Below are positions 24,025 to 34,634 of a stretch of 64,000 nt of DNA, one piece after another. The position numbers and the translations under genes are program-made. The stretch's first letter is position 1; the number at the start of each line of letters is the position of its first letter. Origin of the DNA: Ahaetulla prasina. Lineage: Eukaryota; Chordata; Lepidosauria; Squamata; Colubridae. The notes beneath the pieces are model-generated. The model did no database searches. It worked only from the letters and a program-made list of their open reading frames with translations, and was not told where the DNA came from. The stretch spans positions 277,651,524-277,715,523 of the forward strand of contig NC_080540.1 of NCBI RefSeq assembly GCF_028640845.1, given 5' to 3'.

Positions 24025-24487
24025 GACCGGGGTATCTACGGGACTGCCTACTGCCACCAGTAGCCTCATACTGACCAGTGCACTCTCACAGAGAGGGCCT
24101 CCTCCGGATACTGTCAGTCAAACAATGTCAGCTGGTGACCTCCAGGGGGAGGGCCTTCTCTGTGGGGGCTCCCGCCCTCTGGAATGAGCTGCCTCCGGGG
24201 CTTCGTCAACTCCCCGACCTCCGGACTTTCCGCCACGAGCTAAAGACGCTGTTGTTTCGACGTGCAGGACTAGCTTGAACATAGTTTTAATTTCAGGGTT
24301 TTAATCAGGGTTTTAAACGGGGTTTTAAATTGTATTTACATTTTTAGGCCGTTATTGAATCAGTTTTTTATATAGTTTTTTAAATTTGTATTGTATGTAC
24401 TGTGTTTTTACTGGCTGTGAACCACCCTGAGTCCTTCGGGAGAAGGGCGGTATACAAATATAATAAATAAATAAATAAATAAATAAG
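24025..24487 (+). mobile_element. L2-clade LINE 3' end (copy 1)
   Basis: The open frame at 24078-24278 encodes the L2 C-terminus with 'RGRAFSVGAPALWNELPPG' and a stop at 24276. The 3' UTR contains 'ccaccctgagtccttcggga' and 'gaagggcggtatacaaata' and ends in (AAAT)n at 24461-24487. The same family closes the 52-56 kb duplication units. Confidence 0.85.
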
Positions 24488-24497
24488 TATCCATGCC

Positions 24498-24741
24498 AAA
24501 ATGACAGCAGCACAGTGGTTAGAGTGTAGTACTGCAGGCTACTTCTGCTGACTACCAGCTGACTGCAATTTGGCAGTTCAAATCTCACCAGGTTTAAGAT
24601 TGGCTCAGCCTTCCATCCTTCCAAGGTGGGTAAAATGAAGACCCAGATTGTTGCGGGCAATAGACTGACTCTGTAAACCGTTTAGAGAGGGCTGTAAAGC
24701 ACTGTAAAGCGGGATATAAGTCTAAGTGCTATTGCTATTTT
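24498..24741 (+). repeat. Sauria-type tRNA-derived SINE (copy 1)
   Basis: Head 'cacagtggttagagtgtagt', box-B-like 'ggcagttcaaatctcaccag', body 'cagccttccatccttccaag' and tail 'gctattgctatttt'. The 3' end type is shared with BovB-mobilised Sauria SINEs. About 90% like the copy at 40146. Confidence 0.85.
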
Positions 24742-26917
24742 ATTCTGGGTCAGAACTCTTATGATGTCTAAAAGGAAAATTGGATATGTTAAGATGAAGT
24801 AGAAAAATACTTCAGTTCTTTCATGAAAGTCAAAATTAATCTTCACACCTGAAAAAAATATGTTCACAGATGTAATAATAGTTAAGGAGAAAAATGCTTT
24901 TAATGTACAATAATGTATCCCATTTTTCAATGGTGGAGTAATAACATTCCATAAATAATACCACTCCATAAATAATTTTTATTATGAGCAGTATAAGGAC
25001 GGATCTGAATCTGCTTCTGAAAATTCTTTTTAAATCTGCATGTACATTAAAAAAAAACTTTAAACAGGTATTATTTTAATGCTCCCCCAGGGAATAATCA
25101 TGGAGGGCCAAAATTTTTTTGACATCCAGAGACTTGTCAGTGCTTAAAAGCAGAGTACAAAAATAATTTAATGTGGTGAAATTGATTTCCTCTTTTGGCT
25201 TGCAGTATGATGAGGAATAATGTAATAATAAGGCTACAAGATGAGACAGGTACTGTCTGTAGGAACTAAATAAAGATAATTAGCAGCTATTTTCAACACT
25301 ACTGTTTTGCAAAGCTATGCTTTACATGTTATTCCAGAAACTTCAACCCTGGAACCACATTTTGTTTAATTTCCCAGGAAGGTAATCTGCTGGAAATTGA
25401 TGATTTTTCCTCCAGCAGGAAATTAATTTCCAAGAAACTTAGATCTTGCCTTTAAAGAGATGGTAGGAAATGAATCCTCTCCCTTTTCTTGATCCAAATT
25501 ATGTGACTTCAAAAGAGATAGAATTTTAATCTGTATTATAAAGCTAAAAATGTTATATTACAGTAGTGGATTTTTCCAGTTTATGGAGGGACCCCATCTG
25601 TGAACCCAAACTGTACTCAACCATGGGGGCCAAATTACTTTAAGGACAAGTGTGACCATTCCAGACATTTATAGAAATGGGTTCAAACCTGGTGGAAGAT
25701 ACTATCTAAATCACAAATGGGTTATGAAAATGGGGAGGGAGAATGAAAAAGAAGCTGAGAAAATTTCAACTTTTCCATGTGATTTCTTAAGAAATTATCT
25801 CAGCAGACCAAGGATGGATGGATGGATGGAAGTACAGATGGATTGATGGATTATATCCACTATAATCAGACTCTTCACAGTTTATGATACATCCAGTACA
25901 ATAAAAAAAAATCTGCAGTCAAAAAATTAAACAGAAATACAAAAGCAGCCTTAACTGTCCTTCCCACGCAACCTACACAAATCCAGTGTCATAATGAATG
26001 GCATCATTTCATGCCCAAGTGTTCTCCAAAATAGTTTCATTTTTAATAGTGTCTGGAAAGCATTTCTTATGCAGTACATGCATAACAATAGAAAACTAAG
26101 TTCCCATCTTCCTGAAGAAGGAGAACTAAGACCCCTAAATAAGATGCATTGAAACTGGCCACCATTCACTATATATTGAAACTGGCCACTGAAGATGGCT
26201 TGGAAGAATTTGCAACTGTAAATCACCCTGATGATATTGACAGCTTTACAGCAAGTATATTAATTCACTTTTTCAATTCTATTCCTAATTAATGCACACA
26301 TCCATGGTTGCATTTCTTGGGATATTAGTTTAAGCGTGGTAACAGTGGTCCGTCTGCTTCACTGATGCTATTCTTCACTTTGTCTAACTGTTGTGCACAT
26401 AGAAACCATTATTAGTTGGCCAACCAATAAATGATACATAGAACTGAAGCACAAATAAATGGCTTTTTCGTTGAATAAAACTTCCCTGTTTCCTGCTTCA
26501 GTACTATCCAAACATTCAATCATATACAAGTGAATGACCGAAATGACTAGGCTTTTTCAGGAGACACAAAAGAGCAAATATCGGCCACAAAGAACTAAGA
26601 TTAAGCTATTTTCTTCTGAATGTAAACACCATGGTCCTACAGATCACTGATTTCAGACTGGAAATGGAAATGGAGAATTTACAATTACTTGTTATTATCT
26701 TGACAGAAAACTAAGCACATGGCCTAAGCATACAGTACATCCATTTTATTCACTACTGGATAAAGTCCATTTGTAAGCCAGAAAAAAAAGTAATTCTTCT
26801 ACCTGAATAAACTAAACAGTTGCTTAGGGAAGTAAAGAAGAGAAGAATAAATAGACCAGAAATGCTGTTAATACATTGCCATTACATTTATTAGAATAGG
26901 TTGCATAAAACAAGTAA
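24742..26917. other. No recognised feature
   Basis: About 2.2 kb of AT-rich sequence with short ORFs. A short (GGAT)n run lies at 25812-25830. No gene or repeat that I recognise. Confidence 0.45.
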
Positions 26918-26988
26918 CAGAATAACAGAGTTGGAAGGGACCTTGGAGGTCTTCTGGTCCAACCCTCTGCTCAGGCCGGAAACCCTAT
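26918..26988 (-). mobile_element. CR1 LINE 3' end, part 1
   Basis: 'cagagttggaagggaccttg' and 'ggtccaaccctctgctcagg' are the reversed CR1 3' terminus. A MITE interrupts it within the sequence 'ccctatacc'. It continues at 27356. Confidence 0.85.
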
Positions 26989-27355
26989 GGTGGTGAACCT
27001 ATGGTACACGTACCAGAGGTGGCAGAGCCCTCTCTGTGAGCATGGGCCATCGCCAGCTGCCCTTCTGGTTTCTGGCGTGCATGTGCGCACCTGGTGTACA
27101 TGTGCCAGCTGGTCTTCACGGGTGCTGGCGCACCAGAAAATAGCCCAAAAAACAGCCAAAAACACCCAAAAAATAGGCCTTTTTTTGGCCTGTTTTCAGG
27201 CCATTTTTCAGACCATTTTCCAGGGTGGTTTTCAGACTGTTTTCAGTCCATTTTCCAGGCCATTTTCTGGGCCATTTTTCCGGCGCCCTGGCACACACAC
27301 ATCCACATGCATTTCCAGTTTGGGCACTTAGTGCCGAAAAGGTTCACCATCACTG
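26989..27355. mobile_element. hAT-like MITE family C (copy 1)
   Basis: Begins 'ggtggtgaacctatgg' and ends 'ggttcaccatcactg' (inverted). The interior has 'accagaggtggcagagccct' and a run of 'ccattttccagg'-like 12-20 bp repeats (27180-27290). It is flanked by remnants of a duplication around 'cctat'. Copies at 47798 and 50876 share ends and the 'ggtggca...gccctctctgtg' segment. Confidence 0.75.
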
Positions 27356-27442
27356 TCCTATACCATTTCAGACAAATGATCATCCAATCTCTTCTTAAAA
27401 AACTCCAGTGTTGAAGTACCCACAACTTCTGGAGGCAAGTTC
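27356..27442 (-). mobile_element. CR1 LINE 3' end, part 2
   Basis: Resumes the CR1 with 'tcctataccatttcagacaa' and 'atccaatctcttcttaaaaa', ending around 'cttctggaggcaagttctgg'. Confidence 0.85.
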
Positions 27443-27959
27443 TGGAGGAGAAAAGATCAAAAGAGTTGGTGCTAATTTCAAAGGTGGAATACATGATTAT
27501 TTTTATTCCCAGAGTACTTTCCCAAAGGATTAATACATATTTTTGTTAGGCTATTCCTGAATTTATCAACGTAAGTGAAGAAGAATTATTGACGGTTATT
27601 GACGAGTAACCTCAGCTTTGGTCCTGTCTTCTCATCTCCTTTTCATTATCGTTATTTTTTAATTAAATAGTTACATTTACCCTGACAGGGAGGGAAACTG
27701 TACTGAATACCAAAGAGGTGGTAGGCCTTTTCAGTAAAAGTGACCTGAACACTGTTCATATTTACAGATCAACATATCTGTGACACTATTGCCTTCTGAG
27801 ATAAGCATCATTATACATTATACACAGACACACATAATATAATGTAATGTTTGTACACAAAATAGTAGCACAGAAAAATGAGAGGCAAGATATGAACAAA
27901 GAAAAGATAGCATAGCAAAACTAATTCACACCACCATTCATTATATATCTCGTTACTTC
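27443..27959. other. No recognised feature
   Basis: AT-rich, short ORFs only. Confidence 0.45.
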
Positions 27960-28520
27960 CCTATCCTTTTTTGTTAAAGTTTTTTATTTTATAGACATAA
28001 ATTTAAAACATTAGCAATCCTTCCGTGTGATGTCTCTGTGTTTTCTTCCTGGCTACATCATTTTATTCTTTCTTCTTTCTTCACTTCAATTTAAATTATT
28101 ACCATTTTTCCACAAACTACATTATTATCATTTTCTTACATAATTATCCATTGCTTATCTATATCTTTCTTCTAACCAATGATAAAATTTATCCTATATC
28201 TTAAAATATTCTGAATCTTCTCTTTCTTTAATCATCAAAGTTAATCTGTTCATTTCTGCACAATCTAAAACTTTTCTAATAATTTCTCCTTCCAGGGGTA
28301 TTTTATCCGCTTTCCAATTTTGTGCAAAAACAATTCTTGCTGCTGTAATTACATGTATAATCAAATAAATATTTTCTTTACTAATTTTCTCTGGTAGGAT
28401 CCCCAATAAAAACAACTCCGGTTTTAAATCAATATGTTGTTGGGTCATTTCTTCTAACCAACCTTTTATTTTCTCCCAATAGTTTTTGGCTTCTGGACAT
28501 GTCCACCACATATAATAGTA
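27960..28520 (-). mobile_element. L1-clade LINE, older reverse fragment (copy 4)
   Basis: A minus-strand open frame at 28194-28511 encodes an L1 ORF2 C-terminus of a different subfamily: 'MWWTCPEAKNYWEKIKGW', 'PELFLLGILPEKI', 'HVITAARIVFAQNWK'. The 5' part is cut where 'atgtccaccacatataatag' meets unrelated sequence. Only the C-terminal domain survives. Confidence 0.8.
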
Positions 28521-28650
28521 AGATCCTGGTAGCTCTTACTTCTCTATCCTGGAAAATAATCTTTGCCTCCTCACATATACATTCACTAACTCATTGATTG
28601 TCTTCAGCTGTTTAAATTTCTCACCTTTTTTCTAAATCTTAAATAGTCAC

Positions 28651-28840
28651 TGTTATGTATTAACAGTTGTGCCTTTAAATATTTGAGCGGGAAATCAGCA
28701 CGTTGCTGATTGGACGAAGCCTCCAGCAGAACTGTATAAAAGGAGAGGTTTTAGCCCCAGCCTGTTGCTGGGTTCACCCTATATTAAAGAGCTGTTGTCA
28801 CTACCCTGGTCTCCAGCCTCGTTACTTCCCGAACTTAACA
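28651..28840 (+). repeat. Gypsy 5' LTR
   Basis: 190 bp, starts TGTTATG and ends CTTAACA. It contains a TATAAAA box at 28735-28741 and a polyadenylation-like ATTAAA at 28783-28788. It matches the 3' LTR base for base as far as I can read. Confidence 0.97.
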
Positions 28841-28841
28841 T

Positions 28842-28859
28842 TGGCGACGAAGGTGGGAT
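28842..28859 (+). other. Primer-binding site
   Basis: 'tggcgacgaaggtgggat' begins with TGG one base after the 5' LTR, complementary to a tRNA CCA end. The matching tRNA is not assigned. Confidence 0.7.
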
Positions 28860-28936
28860 TTCGAGGCTAAAGGAGAACCAGAACCGAGCTGAAGCACGCT
28901 AGTTCAACCCAGCAAACTCAGGGCAGAAACGCGGAA

Positions 28937-29690
28937 ATGGCAAACACGCCACCCGCACCGCATAACCCGGCAAGGAGAAATGGGAACATATGACCCGCTT
29001 CAAAGCTTAGAAGCCAACGAACTACAGGATCCTGATAACCGCAAGCGGGCTTACTCCCAAAGCCATTGCGGGCGGGAGGTAATCGAGATTGCGGAAGCCC
29101 TGGCAGAGCCAACGCCGATACAATCGGTATCGTGGCCGACTCTGCAGACTTTGCTGAAGAACCATTTCGCACCGACGCCGTCCAAATACGTGCAGCGGTT
29201 TGAATTCGGAGAACGTAGACAGATGGAGGGCGAGTCCATCGGTGACTACATGGCCGCAAGAAGAGCGCCCAAGGACTGCGGATACCGAGACTTAGACGGG
29301 TGCTACCGAGCAACTCATCCGAGGGGTCAAGGACATCCGCCACGGCGACGACTGCTAGCCAGGAGCAACCTGACACTAGCCACCGCCTGGACGAGGCCAG
29401 AGCACACGAAATGTCTACTAAAGCAGCAGAGACTCTGCAAAAGCCTCTTCAATCCAAGACGAAGCAAGGCCAACGCCAGTACACCAGGAGGAGATTCAGT
29501 CCGAATCAAGGTGAGGGCGAGGATGAGGAAGGGTCTGCCGGACCGAGAAACGCGACACGGAGGACCGTGACGATGCGGAAGCTGCGGAGGGCAGCATCAG
29601 CGCCAACGCTGCAGGTTTAAAGACGCAACATGCCGGGCGGTGTGGGAAGAAAGGACACTTAGCTCAGGTTTGCAGAGCGCCCAACCTTCC
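28937..29690 (+). pseudogene. Gypsy gag, frame-broken
   Basis: Structural capsid-nucleocapsid gene. The likely start is ATG 28937 (MANTPPAP). The longest open part, 28980-29570, carries a gag capsid signature ('LKNHFAPTPSKYVQRFEF' and 'EGESIGDYMAARRA'). A CCHC-type zinc knuckle region ('GKKGHLAQVC') lies at 29631-29673 in another frame, with one extra base between its first two cysteine positions. At least two frameshifts separate capsid from knuckle. The GC content and codon use differ sharply from the flanks, as expected of a recent arrival. Confidence 0.85.
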
Positions 29691-29699
29691 GCCGAAAAT

Positions 29700-30050
29700 T
29701 CAAATCTGATCAAAACGCTGAACCGGAAAGGCGGCCCGCGATTGGTTCAAACAAGAAAGGCAAGTCTAACCAAACGACTGTCATTATAGGCCGCTACCAA
29801 CCAAAGTGGAAAGAAGATTTTCACAAAGCCCAAGATCGAGGGAGTACGGTGCAGGCTTGAAGTGGACACGGGATCAGCGATCACCATCATGTCCTGGGAC
29901 ACCCTGGCGGTCGCTGCCGTCCGTCGCGCGCCATCTGCAAGCACAGCGGCCACGAGTGCACGACTACCAGGGAATCGCATCCCTGTTCGAGGGACCACCT
30001 CCGTCCGGTAGTACGGCCTCATAAAAGACCCTGCCCATCACGATCGGACG
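29700..30050 (+). pseudogene. Gypsy protease region, frame-broken
   Basis: An aspartic protease active-site motif 'LEVDTGSAITIMSWDT' is encoded around 29859-29906 (DTGSA at 29865-29879), placed between the zinc knuckle and RT as in Ty3/Gypsy pol. The surrounding frame is interrupted, with no continuous ORF linking it to gag or RT. Confidence 0.75.
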
Positions 30051-31380
30051 GGTCAATTAGAATTTGCGCTGACTACAAGGCGACGCTTAACAAAGCCTTA
30101 CAGAAAAGCGCTACCGGTTCCGTGGTGCAACATTTATTGCACTCTTGGGGCAAGGGCAAGTCTTTGCAAAGTTAGACTTGGCCCAAGCCTACCAACAACT
30201 GCCAGTAGACGCCCGCACAGCCGAAGCCCAAACGATTGTCGCACAGGGGGCATTCAAGTGCACCCGATTGCAATTTGGGGTTAGTGTGGCACCAGGGCTG
30301 TTCCAAAACCTGATGGAACGACTACTGCAAGGGCTCCCAGGGTAGTTCCTACTGATGATGTCCTAATTTCAGGGGAAAACATGGAGGAATTGGGGGAGCG
30401 GTTAAGAAAGGTCTTGAGCATTTTCCGGACAGCCGGATTAAAAGTCAAGACAAATAAATGTCAGATAGGGGTCGAATCGGTCGATTTCTTGGGCTACCGG
30501 ATAGACAAGAAAGGAATTCACCCTACTGAGAGCAAGGTTAAGGCAATTAGGAAGGCTCCAGCGCCCAAAAACAAAGCAGAGCTGCAGGCATTCCTGGGAT
30601 TGGTTAATTTTTACGCGGTCTTTTTAAAGAACAAAGCAACCGTTGCGGAACCGCTGCATAGGCTCTTAGGGAAAAATACTGTTTGGTCTTGGGGAAAGTC
30701 AGAAAATAGGGCTTTTGAAGCAGTCAAGAACCTGCTCTCAAGTGATAGCCTGCTCATCCAATATCACGACTCATTACCCCTAGTGCTGGTTTGCGATGCC
30801 TCCCTTATGGGGTGGGGCTGTACTCAGCCATAGACTTCCAAACGGCACAGAAGCCCCTATAGCGTTCTACTCTAGAACGATGTCCTCCCCAGAGAGGAAC
30901 TACAGCCAATTAGACAAAGAAGCATTAGCCATTGTATCAGGGTCAAAAATTCCATGAGTATGTCTTTGGGCGGAATTTTGAAATCGTGACTGACCACAGA
31001 CCGTTACTGGGATTACTGGCTGGCGACCGCCAACGCCTGTGGCACTTTCGCCACGCTTGACTCGATGGACTATATTTTTAGCCGCTTACTCATACAAGCT
31101 GCAGCATCGACCGGGAAAGAAGTGGGCATGCAGACGATTGAGCCGATGCCCACTGCCAGGGGCGATCAAGACCCCACCCGGGACACCCATCCTCCTTATT
31201 GACTGACTCTGGCCCAGTCACATCAAAGGAAGTGGCTCGGGCATCATACCGACATTGTGTTAAGGACTGTACTCGGTTGGGTACAGAGGGTGTCAGCTGC
31301 GCCGCTTAACGGTTCAAAGAATTTGTTAAGAAACGTGATGAGCTCTCGGCTCAAGGGGGTGCCTGTTATGGGGTGATCGT
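30051..31380 (+). pseudogene. Gypsy RT-RNase H, copy A
   Basis: The reverse transcriptase palm is visible in pieces: 'GQLEFALTTR'-frame shifted start, then 'FAKLDLAQAYQQLPV' (30164-30208) and 'VAPGLFQNLME'. The catalytic YxDD region around 30340-30365 is destroyed by deletions ('ctcccagggtagttcctact'), whereas copy B keeps it. The connection and RNase H start continue in an open frame 30381-30833 ('VDFLGYRIDKKGIHP', 'LVLVCDASLMGWG'). The later RNase H is shifted repeatedly. From 30271 onward this is unit A of the internal direct duplication. Confidence 0.9.
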
Positions 31381-32044
31381 GATAATTCCTGAAGTTAAGG
31401 GGCAAGGTATTGGACCTCCACGAGGGTCACCCAGGCATCGTAAGGATGAAGGGGTTAGCTAGAAGCTATGTATGGTGGCCACTCATGGACGCAGAGATTG
31501 CTGAGAGGGTAGGGAAATGCCAAGCTTGCCAAGAGTCCAGACCGCTACCCCAACGGCCCCAGTCAGAGAATGGGAAAAGCCCCAAGGGCCTTGGTCAAGA
31601 ATCCACATTGACTTTGCTGGCCCTTTCACGGCCAAACGCTCCTAGTGGTGGTGGACGATTTTCCAAATGGTTAGAGATCATACTTATGAAGTCCACCACA
31701 GTCAAGCAGTAATCGCAACCCCGCGCCACCTATTCGCAACTCACGGGTTGCCGGACACTCTGGTGTCCGACAATGGGCCCCAATTCACGGCAGCCCAGTT
31801 TGAAGAGTACCTGGCAGAGGAAGGCATCCGACATGCCCTCTGCGCCTTTCCACCCTGCGTCGAATGGCCTTGCAGAGCGTTCCGTCCGGAGCGCTAAGGA
31901 GGCATTGTCCAGGCTCAAGCCAGGTGACTGGCAAACAAAATAGACTTTTTCCTAGCCGTCCAGCACAGAACCCCAAGCTCAGCCACGGGAAAAGCCCAGC
32001 AATTGCTAATGGGACGGAAACTCCGTGCCCACTTGACCGCTTGA
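31381..32044 (+). pseudogene. Gypsy integrase, copy A
   Basis: Integrase fragments in at least three frames: 31410-31712 ('HEGHPGIVRMKGLARSYV', 'CQACQESRPLP') and 31667-31897 ('DTLVSDNGPQFTAAQFEE'). Single-base losses relative to copy B occur at runs of C or G (for example 'ctaccccaacgg' against 'ctacccccaacgg'). The unit ends at 'cacttgaccgcttga', where copy B restarts at the RT. Confidence 0.9.
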
Positions 32045-33180
32045 CAATTTGGGGTTAGTGTGGCACCAGGGCTGTTCCAAAACCTGATGGAACGACTACT
32101 GCAAGGGCTCCCAGGGGTAGTTCCCTACTTCGATGATGTCCTAATTTCAGGGGAAAACATAGAGGAATTGGGGGAGCGGTTAAGAAAGGTCTTGAGCATT
32201 TTCCGGACAGCCGGATTAAAAGTCAAGACAAATAAATGTCAGATAGGGGTCGAATCGGTCGATTTCTTGGGCTACCGGATAGACAAGAAAGGAATTCACC
32301 CCACTGAGAGCAAGGTTAAGGCAATTAGGAAGGCTCCAGCGCCCAAAAACAAAGCAGAGCTGCAGGCATTCCTGGGATTGGTTAATTTTTACGCGGTCTT
32401 TTTAAAGAACAAAGCAACCGTTGCGGAACCGCTGCATAGGCTCTTAGGAAAAATACTGTTTGGTCTTGGGAAAGTCAGAAAATAGGGCTTTTGAAGCAGT
32501 AAAGAACCTGCTCTCAAGTGATAGCCTGCTCATCCAATATCACGACTCACTACCCCTAGTGCTGGTTTATGGCGTCCCTTATGGGGTGGGGCTGTACTCA
32601 GCCATAGACTTCCAAACGGCACAGAAGCCCCTATAGCGTTCTACTCTAGAACGATGTCCTCCCCAGAGAGGAACTACAGCCAATTAGACAAAGAAGCATT
32701 AGCCATTGTATCAGGGTCAAAAATTCCATGAGTATGTCTTTGGGCGGAATTTTGAAATCGTGACTGACCACAGACCGTTACTGGGATTACTGGCTGGCGA
32801 TCGCCAACGCCTGTGGCACTTTCGCCACGCTTGACTCGATGGACTATATTTTAGCCGCTTACTCATACAAGCTGCAGCATCGACCGGGAAAGAAGTGGGG
32901 CATGCAGACGCATTGAGCCGATGCCCACTGCCAGGGGCGACCAAGACCCCACTCCGGGACACCCATCCTCCTTATTGACTCGTTGGACTCTGGCCCAGTC
33001 ACATCAAAGGAAGTGGCTCGGGCATCATACCGACATTGTGTTAAGGACTGTACTCGGTTGGGTACAGAGAGGGGTTCGCCGGCTTAACGGTTCAAAGAAT
33101 TTGTTAAGAAACGTGATGAGCTCTCGGCTCAAGGGGGGTGCCTGTTATGGGGTGATCGTGTAATAATTCCTGTTAAGTTA
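32045..33180 (+). pseudogene. Gypsy RT-RNase H, copy B
   Basis: Unit B starts mid-RT at 'caatttggggttagtgtggc', so its N-terminal palm is missing. The open frame 32060-32485 keeps the catalytic 'YFDDVLISG' and 'VDFLGYRIDKKGIHP'. RNase H follows in broken frames ('EIVTDHRPLLGLLAGD' region near 32755-32800). It has fewer indels than copy A but is not intact. Confidence 0.9.
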
Positions 33181-33190
33181 AGGCAAGGTA

Positions 33191-33838
33191 TTGGACCTCC
33201 TCCACGAGGGTCACCCAGGCATCGTAAGGATGAAGGGGTTAGCTAGAAGCTATGTATGGTGGCCACTCATGGACGCAGAGATTGCCGAGAGGGTAGGGAA
33301 ATGCCAAGCTTGCCAAGAGTCCAGACCGCTACCCCCAACGGCCCCAGTCAGAGAATGGGAAAAGCCCCAAGGGCCTTGGTCAAGAATCCACATTGACTTT
33401 GCTGGCCCCTTTCACGGCCAAACGTTCCTAGTGGTGGTGGACGCATTTTCCAAATGGTTAGAGATCATACTTATGAAGTCCACCACAGCCGAAGCAGTAA
33501 TCGCAACCCTGCGCCACCTATTCGCAACTCACGGGTTGCCGGACACTCTGGTGTCCGACAATGGGCCCCAATTCACGGCAGCCCAGTTTGAAGAGTACCT
33601 GGCAGAGGAAGGCATCCGACATGCCCTCTCTGCACCTTTCCACCCTGCGTCGAATGGCCTTGCAGAGCGTTCCGTCCGGAGCGCTAAGGAGGCATTGTCC
33701 AGGCTCAAGCCAGGTGACTGGCAAACGAAAATAGACTTTTTCCTAGCCGTCCAGCACAGAACCCCAAGCTCAGCCACGGGAAAAAGCCCAGCCGAATTGC
33801 TAATGGGACGGAAACTCCGTGCCCACTTGACTGCTTGA
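33191..33838 (+). pseudogene. Gypsy integrase, copy B, single open frame
   Basis: 215 codons open to a TGA. The zinc-binding part shows 'HEGHPGIV' and 'CQACQ'. The catalytic core has the three acidic positions in 'WSRIHIDFAGPF', 'DTLVSDNGPQF' and 'HPASNGLAERSV', the DDE triad of retroelement integrases. The family job is insertion of the cDNA copy into chromosomal DNA. It lacks a linked upstream pol frame, so it is unlikely to be made as a proper polyprotein. It is the best-preserved part of the element. Confidence 0.92.
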
Positions 33839-33899
33839 ACCCCATTACACACCCGAGGGTTACAAGGGGAGCTAGAAAAACAAGAGAAATGAGCATAGG

Positions 33900-34388
33900 C
33901 GACGGTGTGGGCCCGAAACTATGGGGACGGCCCGAGTTGGGTCAGGACAAGTAACAAAAGTAACAGGGCCAAAATCAGACGTGGTAGAGCTACCAGACAA
34001 CCGAGTGTGGCGGCGCCACATAGATCAGTTAAGGAAACGAATAACTGACCAAACCAAACCAACAGAGACAGGTAATGACCAATACCACTTTGAATCCACA
34101 GCTGACAATGACCCGGGGGAGGCGCAAGACTTAGCTGAGGTTCCAGAGTTCCAGCGACGCCATCAGGTCCCCGGGGGAAACAGCAAGGAAAATTCCAAAA
34201 TTAATCCAAGGCCGGATGGCCAAGAAAAAGAGTCGGCCAATAATCCAGAGCCCGATGGCCTAGAGAAAGAGCTGGGAGGAGAAAACAGCCCCTCCGACCA
34301 GCTCAAAACACCACCCAGAACTGAACCGCGCAGGTCAGAAAGAACTAGGAGACGCCCAGGTTATTTGCGTGACTACGTCGAAAAATAA
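33900..34388 (+). pseudogene. Gypsy integrase C-terminal tail
   Basis: The open frame 33921-34388 contains 'ELPDNRVWRRHIDQLRKR', the chromo/SH3-like end typical of these integrases. A charged, proline-rich tail follows, ending 'RRSERTRRRPGYLRDYVEK' and a stop. One frameshift separates it from 33191-33838. It stops 38 bp before the polypurine tract. Confidence 0.85.
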
Positions 34389-34426
34389 CATGTGAATAAA
34401 TATGTAAATAAGACCAAGTGTTTTCT

Positions 34427-34439
34427 GGGAGGGGAGGAG
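34427..34439 (+). other. Polypurine tract
   Basis: 'gggaggggaggag' lies immediately before the 3' LTR. It is the expected plus-strand primer site. Confidence 0.9.
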
Positions 34440-34629
34440 TGTTATGTATTAACAGTTGTGCCTTTAAATATTTGAGCGGGAAATCAGCACGTTGCTGATT
34501 GGACGAAGCCTCCAGCAGAACTGTATAAAAGGAGAGGTTTTAGCCCCAGCCTGTTGCTGGGTTCACCCTATATTAAAGAGCTGTTGTCACTACCCTGGTC
34601 TCCAGCCTCGTTACTTCCCGAACTTAACA
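34440..34629 (+). repeat. Gypsy 3' LTR
   Basis: 190 bp, TGTTATG...CTTAACA, TATAAAA at 34524-34530. Followed by the target duplication 'gtcac' at 34630-34634. Confidence 0.97.
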
Positions 34630-34634
34630 GTCAC

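Larger units (their letters stand above)
28651..34629 (+). mobile_element. Ty3/Gypsy LTR retrotransposon, full length with internal duplication
   Basis: A complete element by its ends: 190-bp LTRs, 5-bp target duplications 'gtcac' (28646-28650 and 34630-34634), a primer-binding site, gag, protease, RT, RNase H, integrase in Ty3/Gypsy order, and a polypurine tract. The two LTRs look identical by eye, which implies a very recent insertion. Coding is nevertheless broken by many small indels, and RT-RNase H-integrase occurs twice in direct orientation (30271-32044 and 32045-33838). It cannot encode functional proteins as written. It has no envelope gene. Confidence 0.95.

Noticed and set aside
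26987..27414. Two overlapping open frames of 106-114 codons
   Set aside because: They arise from tandem 'ccattttccagg' units of a MITE, not from a gene.
28918..29376. 152-codon reverse open frame across gag
   Set aside because: Shadow of the GC-rich gag sequence on the opposite strand.
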